A DNA stretch of 64,000 nt, from positions 851,950-915,949 of the forward strand of contig JAPZUA010000001.1 of assembly GCA_027532905.1 (NCBI GenBank), given 5' to 3'. This DNA is from Magnetospirillum sp. Its GTDB lineage: Bacteria; Pseudomonadota; Alphaproteobacteria; CACIAM-22H2. Position numbers and translations under genes: made by a program. The notes under the pieces are model-generated. The model had not been told where the DNA came from. It did not search any database and saw nothing but the letters and a program-made list of their open reading frames with translations. Of the stretch, positions 56,538 to 64,000 are shown one piece after another (the stretch's first letter is position 1; each line of letters begins with the position of its first letter).

Positions 56538-57587
56538 TTCGCGCCACAGGCCGAGTTTTTCCTGGGCCGGGCGATCCGAAAAAGCGAACAGCACACAGTC
56601 GCTCGTCGCCTCGAAGCGGCGCCATTGCCACGACGGCACCACGAAGATATCGCGCGGGCCGAATTCGAAGCTTTCGAGCTTGCCGCCCGGTGCGAACACG
56701 TAGACGCGGCCCGCACCTTCGACGCAACTGAAAACGGTTGCGTCCGTCGCCCGGTAGGGTGCCCCCGAAAAATCCTTGGGCAGCAGATGTAGCCACGTGC
56801 CGATGGTCGGCATCGCCCAGCCGCCGTCGAGCGGGTTGGCGTAGCGCATCGCAAGCCCGTGGCACGCATCGAGCGGGCCGTTGCGATGCAGTTTTTCGAG
56901 CGCTTCGCGCGACCGCGCATAGGGATAGTTGAAGACCGGGCTTGCCGCGTTCGAGCGTGCGTAGCCCAGCGGCAGCAAACCTTCGCCGAAGCGCGCTTGC
57001 GAGTCTCCCACCGGTTTGGCTTGCGTCTGCAATTCGGACTCGAACCCTTCGGCGAATGAGGCTTCGAAGAACCCGACGATCGGGATGTCGAGCCCGTCGA
57101 GCCACACCATCGGCTCTTGGCTGTCGTTGCCGTGGTCGTGCCACGCCCAGGACGGCGTAATCACGAAATCGCCGGGGCGCATTATGGTGCGCTCGCCGTC
57201 GACGGCCGTGTAGGCCCCGCTGCCTTCGACCACGAAGCGCAAGGCCGATTGGGTGTGGCGGTGCGCGCGCGCGACTTCGCCCGGCAGGATCAGTTGCAGG
57301 CCCGCATAAAGCGAGTTCGTGATGCGCGACTGGCCGGGGAGGCCCGGATTTTCGAGGATCAGCACGCGCCGCTCGGCCTCCGCCGCGGAAATCACGGACC
57401 CGGCTTCGAGCACGAAGGGCCGCACATCCGCCCAGCGCCAGCAATGGGCGACAGCGGCCGATTTGGGCTCTTTGGCGACGAGACTTTTCATGACCTCCCA
57501 CAGCGGCGTCAGCGACGACGTCGCGATGCGGTCGTAGAAAGCTTGGCGGGCCGGATCTGGGCTGGGATTGGGGCTGGGGTCGGACAT
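56520..57587 (-). CDS. Gentisate 1,2-dioxygenase-like bicupin
   Basis: A 355-residue bicupin that opens the ring of gentisate to maleylpyruvate with O2. The N-terminal cupin metal motif is ARAHRHTQSALRFVVEGSGAYT, followed by FVITPSWAWHDHGN. The C-terminal cupin has lost clear His ligands, as is normal for the family. It has the usual WRWADVRPFVLEAG. The ATG at 57587 is used; a TTG two codons upstream is possible. It converges with the FAH-family gene, so both ring cleavage and hydrolysis steps are here. Specificity for 1-hydroxy-2-naphthoate or salicylate cannot be excluded. Confidence 0.85.
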   Translation of the reverse strand: MSDPSPNPSPDPARQAFYDRIATSSLTPLWEVMKSLVAKEPKSAAVAHCWRWADVRPFVLEAGSVISAAEAERRVLILENPGLPGQSRITNSLYAGLQLILPGEVARAHRHTQSALRFVVEGSGAYTAVDGERTIMRPGDFVITPSWAWHDHGNDSQEPMVWLDGLDIPIVGFFEASFAEGFESELQTQAKPVGDSQARFGEGLLPLGYARSNAASPVFNYPYARSREALEKLHRNGPLDACHGLAMRYANPLDGGWAMPTIGTWLHLLPKDFSGAPYRATDATVFSCVEGAGRVYVFAPGGKLESFEFGPRDIFVVPSWQWRRFEATSDCVLFAFSDRPAQEKLGLWREMRGNV

Positions 57588-57646
57588 GAACAAAGTCTAG
57601 CGCCGCGCTTGCAGTTACGCCATGCCGCGCGCGACGCAATTGGACT

Positions 57647-59362
57647 ATGATCGGCATTATGCAGGCTGGTTCCGCAAGTCCCGGTTTCGTCGATCTGTTT
57701 ACGCCCAAGCTGTTGACGGTGCTGCGCGAGGGCTACGGCTTCGCCCAGTTGCGTGCCGATGCGCTCGCCGGCCTCACGGTCGCCATCGTGGCGTTGCCGC
57801 TGTCGATGGCGATCGCGATCGCCTCGGGTGCCACACCCGCGCAAGGGCTCTACACGGCGATCGTCGGCGGCTTTCTTGTGTCGGCCCTTGGCGGCAGCCG
57901 CTTCCAGATCGGCGGACCTGCGGGGGCTTTCATCGTGCTCGTCGCCGCCACCGTCGCCGTCCACGGCATGGACGGGCTCATCCTGGCCACGATCCTGTCG
58001 GGGCTGATCCTCGCGGCGATGGGGTTCTTGCGCGTCGGTACCTACGTGAAATTCGTGCCCTATCCGGTCACGGTCGGGTTCACGGCCGGCATCGCGGTCA
58101 TCATCTTCGCCAGCCAAATCAAAGAAATCTTCGGCCTCACGCTGGCAGTGCCCGAGCCCGGCGCTTTGGTCGCCAAGCTTGCGGTGCTGTGGCATGCGCT
58201 GCCGAGCGTCAATGCGGCGGCCGCGTGCGTTGCAGCCGCGACGATCGCGACGATCCTCGGGCTTCGGCGCTGGCGCCCGCATTGGCCGGGCTTGCTGATT
58301 GCGGTCGCAGGCTCCGCCGTCGCGACCTTTGCGTTCGGCTTGCCGGTCGAAACGATCGGCACGCGCTTTGGCGGCATCCCGGCGGGCTTCCCAATGCCGG
58401 CCCTGCCCGAATTGAGCTGGGCCAAGATCGTGGTGGTGCTGCCGAGTGCCGTCTCGTTTGCGATGTTGGGAGCCATCGAATCGCTGCTATCGGCCGTGGT
58501 GGCCGACGGCATGACCGGGCGGCGCCATCGCTCGAACTGCGAATTGGTCGCTCAAGGGATCGCCAATGTGGGCTCCGGCCTGTTCGGCGGCATGTGCGTG
58601 ACGGGCACCATTGCGCGCACGGCAACGAATGTGCGCAGCGGCGCGCACGGCCCCGTGGCTGGCATGCTGCATGCGCTTTTCTTGCTGCTGTTCGTGCTGC
58701 TTGCTGCATCGGCCGCCGACCACATCCCGCTGGCAGCACTTGCGGGCGTGCTTGCCGTGGTCGCGTGGAACATGGTCGAGCGCCAGGCGGTCGCGACGTT
58801 GCTGCGCGTCTCGCGCGGCGACGCGGCCGTCTTGGCGACGACATTCTTCCTCACGATCTTCCGCGATCTTACCGAGGCGATCGTCGTCGGCTTCGCGATG
58901 GGGGCGATGCTGTTCATCCACCGCATGTCGACGAGCGTTGCGGTGAGCGGCGAGCGCGGCCTCGGGCTCGAAGACCGTGCCGACACGCATGGCGAAGACC
59001 GCATCCCCTATCGCGACGAATCCGCCGGTGACCGCGACATTGCGGTCTACCGCATCAGCGGTGCTTTCTTTTTCGGAGCTGCCGCTTCGATCGGCTCGGT
59101 GCTCGAGGATATCGGCGAGGCGCCCAAGGCGCTGGTCGTGGATTTTGCGGCTGTCCCGCTGCTCGATTCGACGGCCGCGCACATCATCGAGGGTCTCGCG
59201 CACAAATGCGCGCGCGATGGCGTGCGCCTATGCCTGACGGGGACAAACCACGACATGCGCCAGACGCTGTTCGCGCTCGGCGTCAAACCGCCGCTGGCGC
59301 GGTATGAAAAGTCGGTCGAAAAAGCGGTGGCCGACTTGCGCCGGCCATCCGAAGCAAGTTAG
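57647..59362 (+). CDS. SulP-family anion transporter with STAS domain
   Basis: A 571-residue inner-membrane transporter. The SulP membrane domain begins LRADALAGLTVAIVALPLSMAIAIASG and carries the family signature region GGSRFQIGGPAGAFIVLVAATVA; a STAS domain follows at the C-terminus (AVYRISGAFFFGAAASIGSVLED... VVDFAAVPLLDSTAAHIIEGL). SulP proteins carry sulfate, bicarbonate or other anions; the substrate is not readable here. An ATG four codons downstream (57659) is an alternative. Its stop codon overlaps the 3' end of a small convergent gene. Confidence 0.9.
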   Translation: MIGIMQAGSASPGFVDLFTPKLLTVLREGYGFAQLRADALAGLTVAIVALPLSMAIAIASGATPAQGLYTAIVGGFLVSALGGSRFQIGGPAGAFIVLVAATVAVHGMDGLILATILSGLILAAMGFLRVGTYVKFVPYPVTVGFTAGIAVIIFASQIKEIFGLTLAVPEPGALVAKLAVLWHALPSVNAAAACVAAATIATILGLRRWRPHWPGLLIAVAGSAVATFAFGLPVETIGTRFGGIPAGFPMPALPELSWAKIVVVLPSAVSFAMLGAIESLLSAVVADGMTGRRHRSNCELVAQGIANVGSGLFGGMCVTGTIARTATNVRSGAHGPVAGMLHALFLLLFVLLAASAADHIPLAALAGVLAVVAWNMVERQAVATLLRVSRGDAAVLATTFFLTIFRDLTEAIVVGFAMGAMLFIHRMSTSVAVSGERGLGLEDRADTHGEDRIPYRDESAGDRDIAVYRISGAFFFGAAASIGSVLEDIGEAPKALVVDFAAVPLLDSTAAHIIEGLAHKCARDGVRLCLTGTNHDMRQTLFALGVKPPLARYEKSVEKAVADLRRPSEAS

Positions 59363-59487
59363 CGCGCGGCTGCGACCGACATCATGTCGGGGTTGGTCAC
59401 AAGCAGCGAGTCGCTGGCGGAATCGTGGGCCAGAGCCAACGCCGTCACCACTGCAACCATCGCCGCCAAAGCCAAAAACGCAAACAT
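59359..59487 (-). CDS. 42-residue exported or membrane peptide
   Basis: A short reading frame: MFAFLALAAMVAVVTALALA, then HDSASDSLLVTNPDMMSVAAAR. The N-terminal 20 residues form a typical signal or single membrane segment. GGAG stands 7 nt before the ATG at 59487, and codon use is biased as in neighbouring genes. It is not long enough for most gene finders. It converges with the SulP gene; the stop codons overlap. Function unknown; the acidic tail of about 20 residues could be exposed outside the membrane. Confidence 0.6.
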   Translation of the reverse strand: MFAFLALAAMVAVVTALALAHDSASDSLLVTNPDMMSVAAAR

Positions 59488-59591
59488 TTGTATCTCCAAA
59501 GCCGACGGTCATGTCCGTCGTGCGAAGACACTATGCAGCGGTACCGTCGGAAGTTTCATTGCTAAGGCGACAGTCAAGCTATGCACTTTAC

Positions 59592-59609
59592 TCATGTATC
59601 GATACATGA
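59592..59609. repeat. 18-bp perfect palindrome
   Basis: TCATGTATC joined to GATACATGA, perfectly symmetrical, with no spacer. It lies about 260 nt upstream of ccmA and about 105 nt upstream of the 42-residue gene's start. Such sites often bind a dimeric regulator. No copy was noticed elsewhere in the window. Confidence 0.7.
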
Positions 59610-59802
59610 TTTCGGCGTTTTTCACATATCTGAGCACCAAAATTCACTGTTTGGCCATAAAGCGGCCCGAATAAAGCCTTGGAAGCCTCGTTATATGGGT
59701 AGATCGACGGAAGCGTTTTTGCGATCGCGCACGCGAAGGATCCGTTGGACGGCCGCACGAGGGACACCCGGACTCCACCCTTGCTGCGGCAACTTGCGCG
59801 AA

Positions 59803-59849
59803 GGCGGGTGCGAGCCCGGATGTACGGTTCGCATCCGCCCTTTTTTTTT
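59803..59849 (+). terminator. Intrinsic terminator/possible attenuator upstream of ccmA
   Basis: An 11-bp stem (59803-59813 with 59829-59839, one G-U pair), extendable by 3 pairs to a 9-nt loop, then nine T (59841-59849). It ends 17 nt before the ccmA ATG. An alternative weaker stem can form from CACCC (59776-59780) and GGGTG (59806-59810), so an attenuator switch is possible. Confidence 0.75.
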
Positions 59850-59865
59850 CGCTAAGCTCCTTTCC

Positions 59866-60513
59866 ATGATGGGCGAATCGGCAGCAGGCCTCTCGGGGCG
59901 CGAATTGGCGTGCATGCGCGGCGGCAGAACCGTGTTCGCCAAGCTCGATTTCGGCTTCGCCCCCGGCGATCTCGTGGTGCTGCGCGGTCCCAACGGGGCC
60001 GGCAAATCGAGCCTGCTGCGCGTGCTGGCGGGGCTTGTGGCCCCAGCCGCCGGCACGCTTGCCTGGCACGGGGCCGACATCGCCGACGATCCGGCCGGCC
60101 ATCGCGCGCGCCTGCAATATGTCGGGCACCTCGACGCGCTCAAAGCCAACCTCACCGCGCGCGAACATCTGCGCTTCCACGCCGCCTTGCGCGAAGTGGG
60201 CGGGCGCGACGTCGAAGGCCACCACATTGCGCATGCGCTCGATGTTTTCGGCCTTGCCAAACTCGCCGACCGCCCGGCGCGTTTTTTGAGCCAGGGCCAA
60301 AAGCGGCGCGTGGCGTTGGCGCGCCTGTGCGTGGCCCCCGCCGCTTTGTGGCTGCTCGACGAACCCACCAACGGGCTCGATGTCGAAGGCGTTGCGTGCC
60401 TCGCATCCGCCATCGCCGACAAGCGCGAGGGCGGCGGCATTGTGATCGCGGCCACGCATCTCGATTTTCCGGGCAGCCAAGCGCGCACGCTGACGCTGCG
60501 TGCGGCCCAATGA
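59866..60513 (+). CDS. ccmA: Haem exporter ATP-binding protein CcmA
   Basis: A 215-residue ABC ATPase of the CcmABCDE cytochrome c maturation system. Walker A is GPNGAGKSSLL, signature LSQGQKRRVALARL, Walker B LWLLDEPTNGLD. CcmAB with CcmCD releases haem-loaded CcmE. The ATG at 59866 lies 17 nt after a strong intrinsic terminator, so expression depends on readthrough or on a promoter inside the terminator region. The stop overlaps ccmB (ATGA). Confidence 0.95.
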   Translation: MMGESAAGLSGRELACMRGGRTVFAKLDFGFAPGDLVVLRGPNGAGKSSLLRVLAGLVAPAAGTLAWHGADIADDPAGHRARLQYVGHLDALKANLTAREHLRFHAALREVGGRDVEGHHIAHALDVFGLAKLADRPARFLSQGQKRRVALARLCVAPAALWLLDEPTNGLDVEGVACLASAIADKREGGGIVIAATHLDFPGSQARTLTLRAAQ

Positions 60514-61175
60514 GCGCTGCTTTTGCCCTGCTGCGGCGCGATCTGTCGCTCGGCCTACGCAATGTCGGCGAAACGCTGACCGTGCTCGCATTCTTCGTGA
60601 TCGCCGCCACGCTGTTTCCGTTTGGCATCGGGCCCGAGCCGCAGATCCTCGCACGCGTTGCGACCGGCATCGTGTGGGTCGTGGCGTTGCTCGCAAGCCT
60701 GTTGCCGCTCGAGCGACTGTTCCAGGCGGAGGCCGACGAAGGCGGGCTCGACCAGCTCTTGCTCGCCCCCGCCCCACTCGAAGCGCTTGTGCTGGCCAAA
60801 TGTGCCGCGCTATGGCTCGGCAGTGCCGTGCCGTTGATCGCCGTGTCGCCGATCGTGGCCGCGATGCTGCAACTGCCGAGCGAGGCTTTCGGCACGTTGC
60901 TCGCCTCGCTGCTGCTCGGCACGCCGAGCCTTGCCCTGCTTGGCGGCATTGGGGCAGCCCTCGCCGTGGGGGCGCGCAAAGGCTCGGCCTTGCTCGCCTT
61001 GATCGTGCTGCCGCTCGCAATTCCGGTGCTGATTTTCGCGGTCGCGGCTGTAGAAGCGCAGATCGCCGGCCTCAGCGTGCGGCCGCATTTGTTCTTGCTG
61101 GCGGGGTTTGCGGTGTTCTGGCTCACGGTTGCCCCGTTCGCCATGGCAGCCGCCTTGCGCCAAGCGGCGTCTTAA
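60510..61175 (+). CDS. ccmB: Haem exporter permease CcmB
   Basis: A 221-residue permease with about six membrane segments (for example TVLAFFVIAATLFPFGIGPEPQILARVATGIVWVVALLASLL) and the family ending. It contains PLERLFQAEADEGGLDQLLLAPAP, typical of CcmB. It pairs with CcmA in an ABC transporter for cytochrome c haem delivery. It overlaps ccmA by 4 nt. The next gene, ccmC, follows after about 100 nt. Confidence 0.95.
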   Translation: MSAAFALLRRDLSLGLRNVGETLTVLAFFVIAATLFPFGIGPEPQILARVATGIVWVVALLASLLPLERLFQAEADEGGLDQLLLAPAPLEALVLAKCAALWLGSAVPLIAVSPIVAAMLQLPSEAFGTLLASLLLGTPSLALLGGIGAALAVGARKGSALLALIVLPLAIPVLIFAVAAVEAQIAGLSVRPHLFLLAGFAVFWLTVAPFAMAAALRQAAS

Positions 61176-61277
61176 CGCCATATTCCCGCCGCGAATGGGT
61201 TGGAAATTGACGCCGATCCGACCATTATATCTGCCAGGGGAAACGACAACGCCGATGGGACCGCCGAGGGGACTGTC

Positions 61278-62024
61278 TTGAACTGGCAAGCTCTTGCAAA
61301 TCCGGCGCGCTTCAAGCGTCTGTCGAACCTGCTGCTGCCGTGGTTTGCGGGCGGTGCTGCCGTCTGCCTCGCCGTCGGACTCTATCTCGGGCTCGTGGCC
61401 TCGCCGCCGGACTACCAGCAAGGCGACAGCGTGCGCATCATGTATGTGCATGTGCCCGCCGCGTGGATGGCGATGTTCGTCTACGCCAATCTCGCGATTG
61501 CGGCCGCCGCCTCGCTCGTGTGGCGCCATCCGTTGGCCGACGTTGCGGGCCGAGCCATGGCGCCCATCGGGGCGGCCTTCACCTTCCTGTGCCTTGCCAC
61601 CGGCTCGCTGTGGGGCAAGCCGATGTGGGGCACATGGTGGGTGTGGGATGCGCGCCTCACCTCGGTGCTGATTCTGTTTTTCGTCTATATCGCCTACATG
61701 GCGCTCAACTCGGCCTTCGACGACGACACGCGCGGGGCGCGCAGCTCGGCGATCCTTGCCCTCGTGGGTGCGATCAATCTGCCGATCATCAAATTCTCGG
61801 TCGATTGGTGGAACACGCTGCACCAGCCCGCCTCCGTGTCGCGCCTCGACGGGCCCAGCATCCACGCTTCGATGCTCACACCGCTGCTGCTGATGGCGGT
61901 CGGGTTCACGCTGCTCTTCTTTGCACTCGCCCTAGTGCGCATGCGCGCAGGCCTCATCGAGCGGCGGCTTGCCGCCCTCTCCTATTCGCGCAGCGCCGAA
62001 GCGGGCGTGGCGAGTTTCCGCTGA
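61278..62024 (+). CDS. ccmC: Haem-handling protein CcmC
   Basis: A 248-residue membrane protein that transfers haem to CcmE. Its tryptophan-rich haem motif is WGTWWVWDARLTS, and six membrane segments are expected. The start was placed at TTG 61278 because GAGGGG stands about 7 nt upstream and the sequence begins LNWQALANPARFKRL as in other CcmC proteins; a TTG at 61200 in frame has no ribosome site. An 8-codon frame (61255-61281) ends by overlapping the TTG. The stop overlaps ccmD (TGATG). Confidence 0.9.
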   Translation: MNWQALANPARFKRLSNLLLPWFAGGAAVCLAVGLYLGLVASPPDYQQGDSVRIMYVHVPAAWMAMFVYANLAIAAAASLVWRHPLADVAGRAMAPIGAAFTFLCLATGSLWGKPMWGTWWVWDARLTSVLILFFVYIAYMALNSAFDDDTRGARSSAILALVGAINLPIIKFSVDWWNTLHQPASVSRLDGPSIHASMLTPLLLMAVGFTLLFFALALVRMRAGLIERRLAALSYSRSAEAGVASFR

Positions 62025-62185
62025 TGGCAGAATTTTTCGCGATGGGCGGCTACGCCGATTTTGTGTGGGCAGCCTACGGCCTCACAGCCGCCGTGCTGAC
62101 CGTGCTGGTCGTGGCGAGCGTGCGGCGCCTCAAAACGCTCGAGCGCGATTTGGCCGCCGCCGACGGGGACGAGCAAAGCCCATGA
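62024..62185 (+). CDS. ccmD: CcmD small membrane protein
   Basis: A 53-residue protein with one membrane helix (FVWAAYGLTAAVLTVLVVASVRRL), followed by a basic patch and a charged tail; the MGGYADFVWAAYGL start is characteristic of CcmD. It holds CcmABC-CcmE together. The ATG overlaps the ccmC stop (TGATG) and its stop overlaps ccmE (ATGA). Confidence 0.95.
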   Translation: MAEFFAMGGYADFVWAAYGLTAAVLTVLVVASVRRLKTLERDLAAADGDEQSP

Positions 62186-62682
62186 AACTGCCCAAAGCCC
62201 GTACGGCGCGCCGCCGCCGTCTTGCCGTGTTGCTGCTGGCAGGCCTCGGCCTCGGCACGGCCGCCGCCCTCACGCTGACGGCATTCGACGACCATCTCGT
62301 GTTCTTCCACACGCCCACCGACGTCGCCGACAAAAAAGTGCCGCTCGACCGGCAAATGCGCATCGGCGGCCTCGTCGAAGTGGGCTCGCTCGAGCGCGTG
62401 CAGGGTACGGCCGAAGTGCGCTTCCGCGTGACCGACCTCGAACATGCCGTCCCTGTTGCCTATGTGGGCGTGCTGCCCGACCTGTTCCGCGAGGGCCAAG
62501 GCGTGGTCGCCAACGGCAAGCTTGCCGCCGACGGCACATTCCGCGCGCGCGAAGTGCTGGCCCGCCACGACGAAAACTACATGCCGCCGGAAGCGGCCGA
62601 AGCGCTGAAACGCTCGGGCCGATGGAACGAAACGATGGGTGCCGGTACGGCTCCCCCCCCTGCCCCCGCAGCACAGAGGTAG
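62182..62682 (+). CDS. ccmE: Haem chaperone CcmE
   Basis: A 166-residue membrane-anchored periplasmic haem chaperone. It has one N-terminal membrane segment (LAVLLLAGLGLGTAAALTL), an OB-fold domain and the haem-binding motif LARHDENYMPPE, in which the His binds haem covalently. The C-terminal tail is Ala/Pro-rich. It accepts haem from CcmC and passes it to the CcmF/CcmH ligase. Confidence 0.96.
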   Translation: MKLPKARTARRRRLAVLLLAGLGLGTAAALTLTAFDDHLVFFHTPTDVADKKVPLDRQMRIGGLVEVGSLERVQGTAEVRFRVTDLEHAVPVAYVGVLPDLFREGQGVVANGKLAADGTFRAREVLARHDENYMPPEAAEALKRSGRWNETMGAGTAPPPAPAAQR

Positions 62683-62690
62683 CCCCGACC

Positions 62691-64000
62691 ATGACCGCCG
62701 AAATCGGCCATTACGCGCTTGTGCTGGCGCTGTGCGTCGCCCTCGTGCAGGCAAGCCTGCCGCTTGTGGGCGCCCAGAAAAACGACGCCGCCCTGATGGC
62801 GCTTGCCAAGCCCTCCGCGTTTGCGCAGTTCGGGCTCGTGACGCTTTCGTTCGGCTGCCTCGTCTACGCGTTCATCGTTTCGGATTTCACCGTCAGCAAC
62901 GTCGTCGCCAACTCGCATTCCGACAAGCCGATGCTCTACAAAATCTCGGGCTCGTGGGGCAACCACGAAGGCTCGATGGTGCTGTGGGCCTTGATTCTGG
63001 CGCTTTTCGGCGCGCTGGTGGCGGGCTTCGGGCGTAACCTGCCCGACGGGCTGAAGGCGCGCACGCTTGCCGTGCAGGGCATGGTGTGCGTCGCGTTCCT
63101 CGCCTTCATCGTCTTCACCTCGAACCCGTTTTTGCGCGTGCTTCCCCCGCCGCTCGACGGCAACGGCCTCAACCCGCTGCTTCAGGACCCCGGCCTCGCC
63201 TTCCATCCGCCGCTGCTTTACGTTGGCTATGTCGGCTTCTCGATCGTGTTCGCGTTTGCGATGGCCGCCCTCATCGAAGGCCGCGTGGATGCCGCGTGGG
63301 CGCGCTGGGTGCGGCCCTGGACTCTGGCCGCGTGGTCGGCTCTCACGCTCGGCATCGCACTCGGCTCGTGGTGGGCCTATTACGAACTCGGCTGGGGCGG
63401 CTGGTGGTTTTGGGACCCGGTCGAAAATGCGAGCTTCATGCCGTGGCTTGTGGGTACGGCGTTGCTGCATTCGGCTATCGTCGCCGAAAAGCGCGACGCG
63501 CTGAAGACCTGGACCATTCTGCTCGCGATCCTTGCTTTTGCACTCTCGCTGCTCGGCACGTTCCTGGTGCGCTCGGGCGTGCTTACTTCCGTGCACGCCT
63601 TTGCGGTCGATCCGGCGCGCGGCGTGTTCATCTTGGCGATCCTCGTGATCGCGGTTGGCGGCTCGCTCGCGATGTATGCGTGGCGGGCGCCCATGCTGCG
63701 CGGCGGCGGCCTCTTCCAGCCGATCAGCCGCGAAGGCGGGCTCGTTCTCAACAACGTGCTGCTCGCAACCTCGGCCGCAACGGTGCTGATCGGCACACTC
63801 TATCCGCTGTTCCTTGAAGCGGTCGGCGGCGCCAAGGTTTCGGTGGGCCCGCCCTTCTTCAACGCGACCTTCGTGCCGCTGATGGTGCCGCTTCTGCTCG
63901 CGGTCAGCTTCGGCCCGTTGCTGGGCTGGAAGCGCGGCGATTTGGCCGCCGCCGCCCAGCGCCTGTCGTTCGCGATCGCGGCTTCGATCGCCGTGATCGT
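62691..64000 (+). CDS. ccmF: Cytochrome c haem lyase subunit CcmF (partial)
   Basis: The first 436 residues; the gene runs beyond the right edge. A polytopic membrane protein with the tryptophan-rich haem motif GGWWFWDPVENASFMPW and other conserved segments (SNPFLRVLPPPLDGNGLNPLLQDPGLAFHPPLLYVGYVG). It ligates haem to the CXXCH motif of apocytochromes c with CcmH. It starts 9 nt after the ccmE stop with GAGG upstream. ccmG and ccmH are expected after it. Confidence 0.95.
   Translation, partial: MTAEIGHYALVLALCVALVQASLPLVGAQKNDAALMALAKPSAFAQFGLVTLSFGCLVYAFIVSDFTVSNVVANSHSDKPMLYKISGSWGNHEGSMVLWALILALFGALVAGFGRNLPDGLKARTLAVQGMVCVAFLAFIVFTSNPFLRVLPPPLDGNGLNPLLQDPGLAFHPPLLYVGYVGFSIVFAFAMAALIEGRVDAAWARWVRPWTLAAWSALTLGIALGSWWAYYELGWGGWWFWDPVENASFMPWLVGTALLHSAIVAEKRDALKTWTILLAILAFALSLLGTFLVRSGVLTSVHAFAVDPARGVFILAILVIAVGGSLAMYAWRAPMLRGGGLFQPISREGGLVLNNVLLATSAATVLIGTLYPLFLEAVGGAKVSVGPPFFNATFVPLMVPLLLAVSFGPLLGWKRGDLAAAAQRLSFAIAASIAVI

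Larger units (their letters stand above)
59488..59865 (+). other. Leader and upstream region of ccmA
   Basis: 378 bases without a called gene. It holds an 18-bp palindrome (59592-59609), a TTATAT box at 59691-59696 and an intrinsic terminator (59803-59849) just before ccmA. A plus-strand frame is open from about 59580 into ccmA, but its residues look non-coding. A non-coding leader RNA ending at the terminator is the best guess. Confidence 0.45.

Noticed and set aside
59801-59840. Group II intron domain V or tRNA T-arm like sequence (GTACGGTTC, GGTTCGCATCC)
   Set aside because: The short matches are explained by the terminator stem-loop; no other intron or tRNA parts are present.
59693-59865. 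N-terminal extension of CcmA through the leader
   Set aside because: Open frame exists, but its residues look non-coding, it passes through an intrinsic terminator, and CcmA proteins start near residue GESAAGLSGRELACMRGG.

Overview
The window comes from a GC-rich alphaproteobacterium, most likely a Rhodospirillales-type organism. Evidence: an Irr-type Fur-family regulator with an ICE-like operator, a PAS_5 family protein, an AddAB recombination pair, AmgK-MurU cell-wall recycling, system I cytochrome c maturation (ccmABCDEF), and LpxK/WaaA showing a lipopolysaccharide-bearing Gram-negative. No close relative could be identified by reading alone. Most genes overlap their neighbours by 4 nt (ATGA), so long operons are the rule.

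Layout. 1-4563 (minus strand): a metal-efflux type block (RND periplasmic adaptor running off the left edge, sensor kinase, OmpR-type regulator, RcnB/CigR-like exported protein, small charged exported protein) whose codon use looks less extreme than the rest. It is separated from gyrB by a long inverted repeat. 4734-12265 (minus): the replication block rhodanese-dnaA-pcp-dnaN-recF-gyrB. 12266-13100: a sparse stretch with one doubtful small ORF and a strong rpsT terminator. 13100-15502 (minus): rpsT, enoyl-CoA hydratase, an exported hypothetical, mutM. 15569-21984 (plus): ubiE-ubiB, coaBC-dut-Rrf2 regulator-moeB, two cyclophilins. 21994-25859 (minus): lipid A/Kdo genes and two acyltransferases. 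25974-29137: PAS protein and thiol dioxygenase, a 2-hydroxyacid dehydrogenase, and an SH3/LRAT-type pair. 29134-34510 (minus): a peroxide/iron stress block, katG-irr and rubrerythrin-FeS protein-DUF3501, driven by two near-identical promoters each carrying an Irr-box-like palindrome next to the -35. 34783-44932: ferredoxin-NADP reductase, tsaE-amgK-murU-addB-addA, trxA. 45001-53144 (minus): a surface-glycan block (three glycosyltransferases, a Wzx-like flippase, an asparagine-synthetase-like amidotransferase, two paralogous methyltransferases). 53174-59487: exported hypothetical, flavin reductase, MFS transporter, FAH-family hydrolase and gentisate dioxygenase (aromatic ring cleavage), a SulP transporter and a 42-residue exported or membrane peptide. 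59488-64000: a leader with an 18-bp palindrome and an intrinsic terminator, then ccmABCDE and the start of ccmF.

The best candidates for something little described are the katG/irr and rubrerythrin/FeS/DUF3501 regulon with twin promoters (29134-34615), the SH3-LRAT gene pair (28143-29137), the ccmA leader (59592-59849) and the surface-glycan block with paired methyltransferases. Most of the rest is ordinary core genome. No tRNA, rRNA, IS element or CRISPR array was seen.
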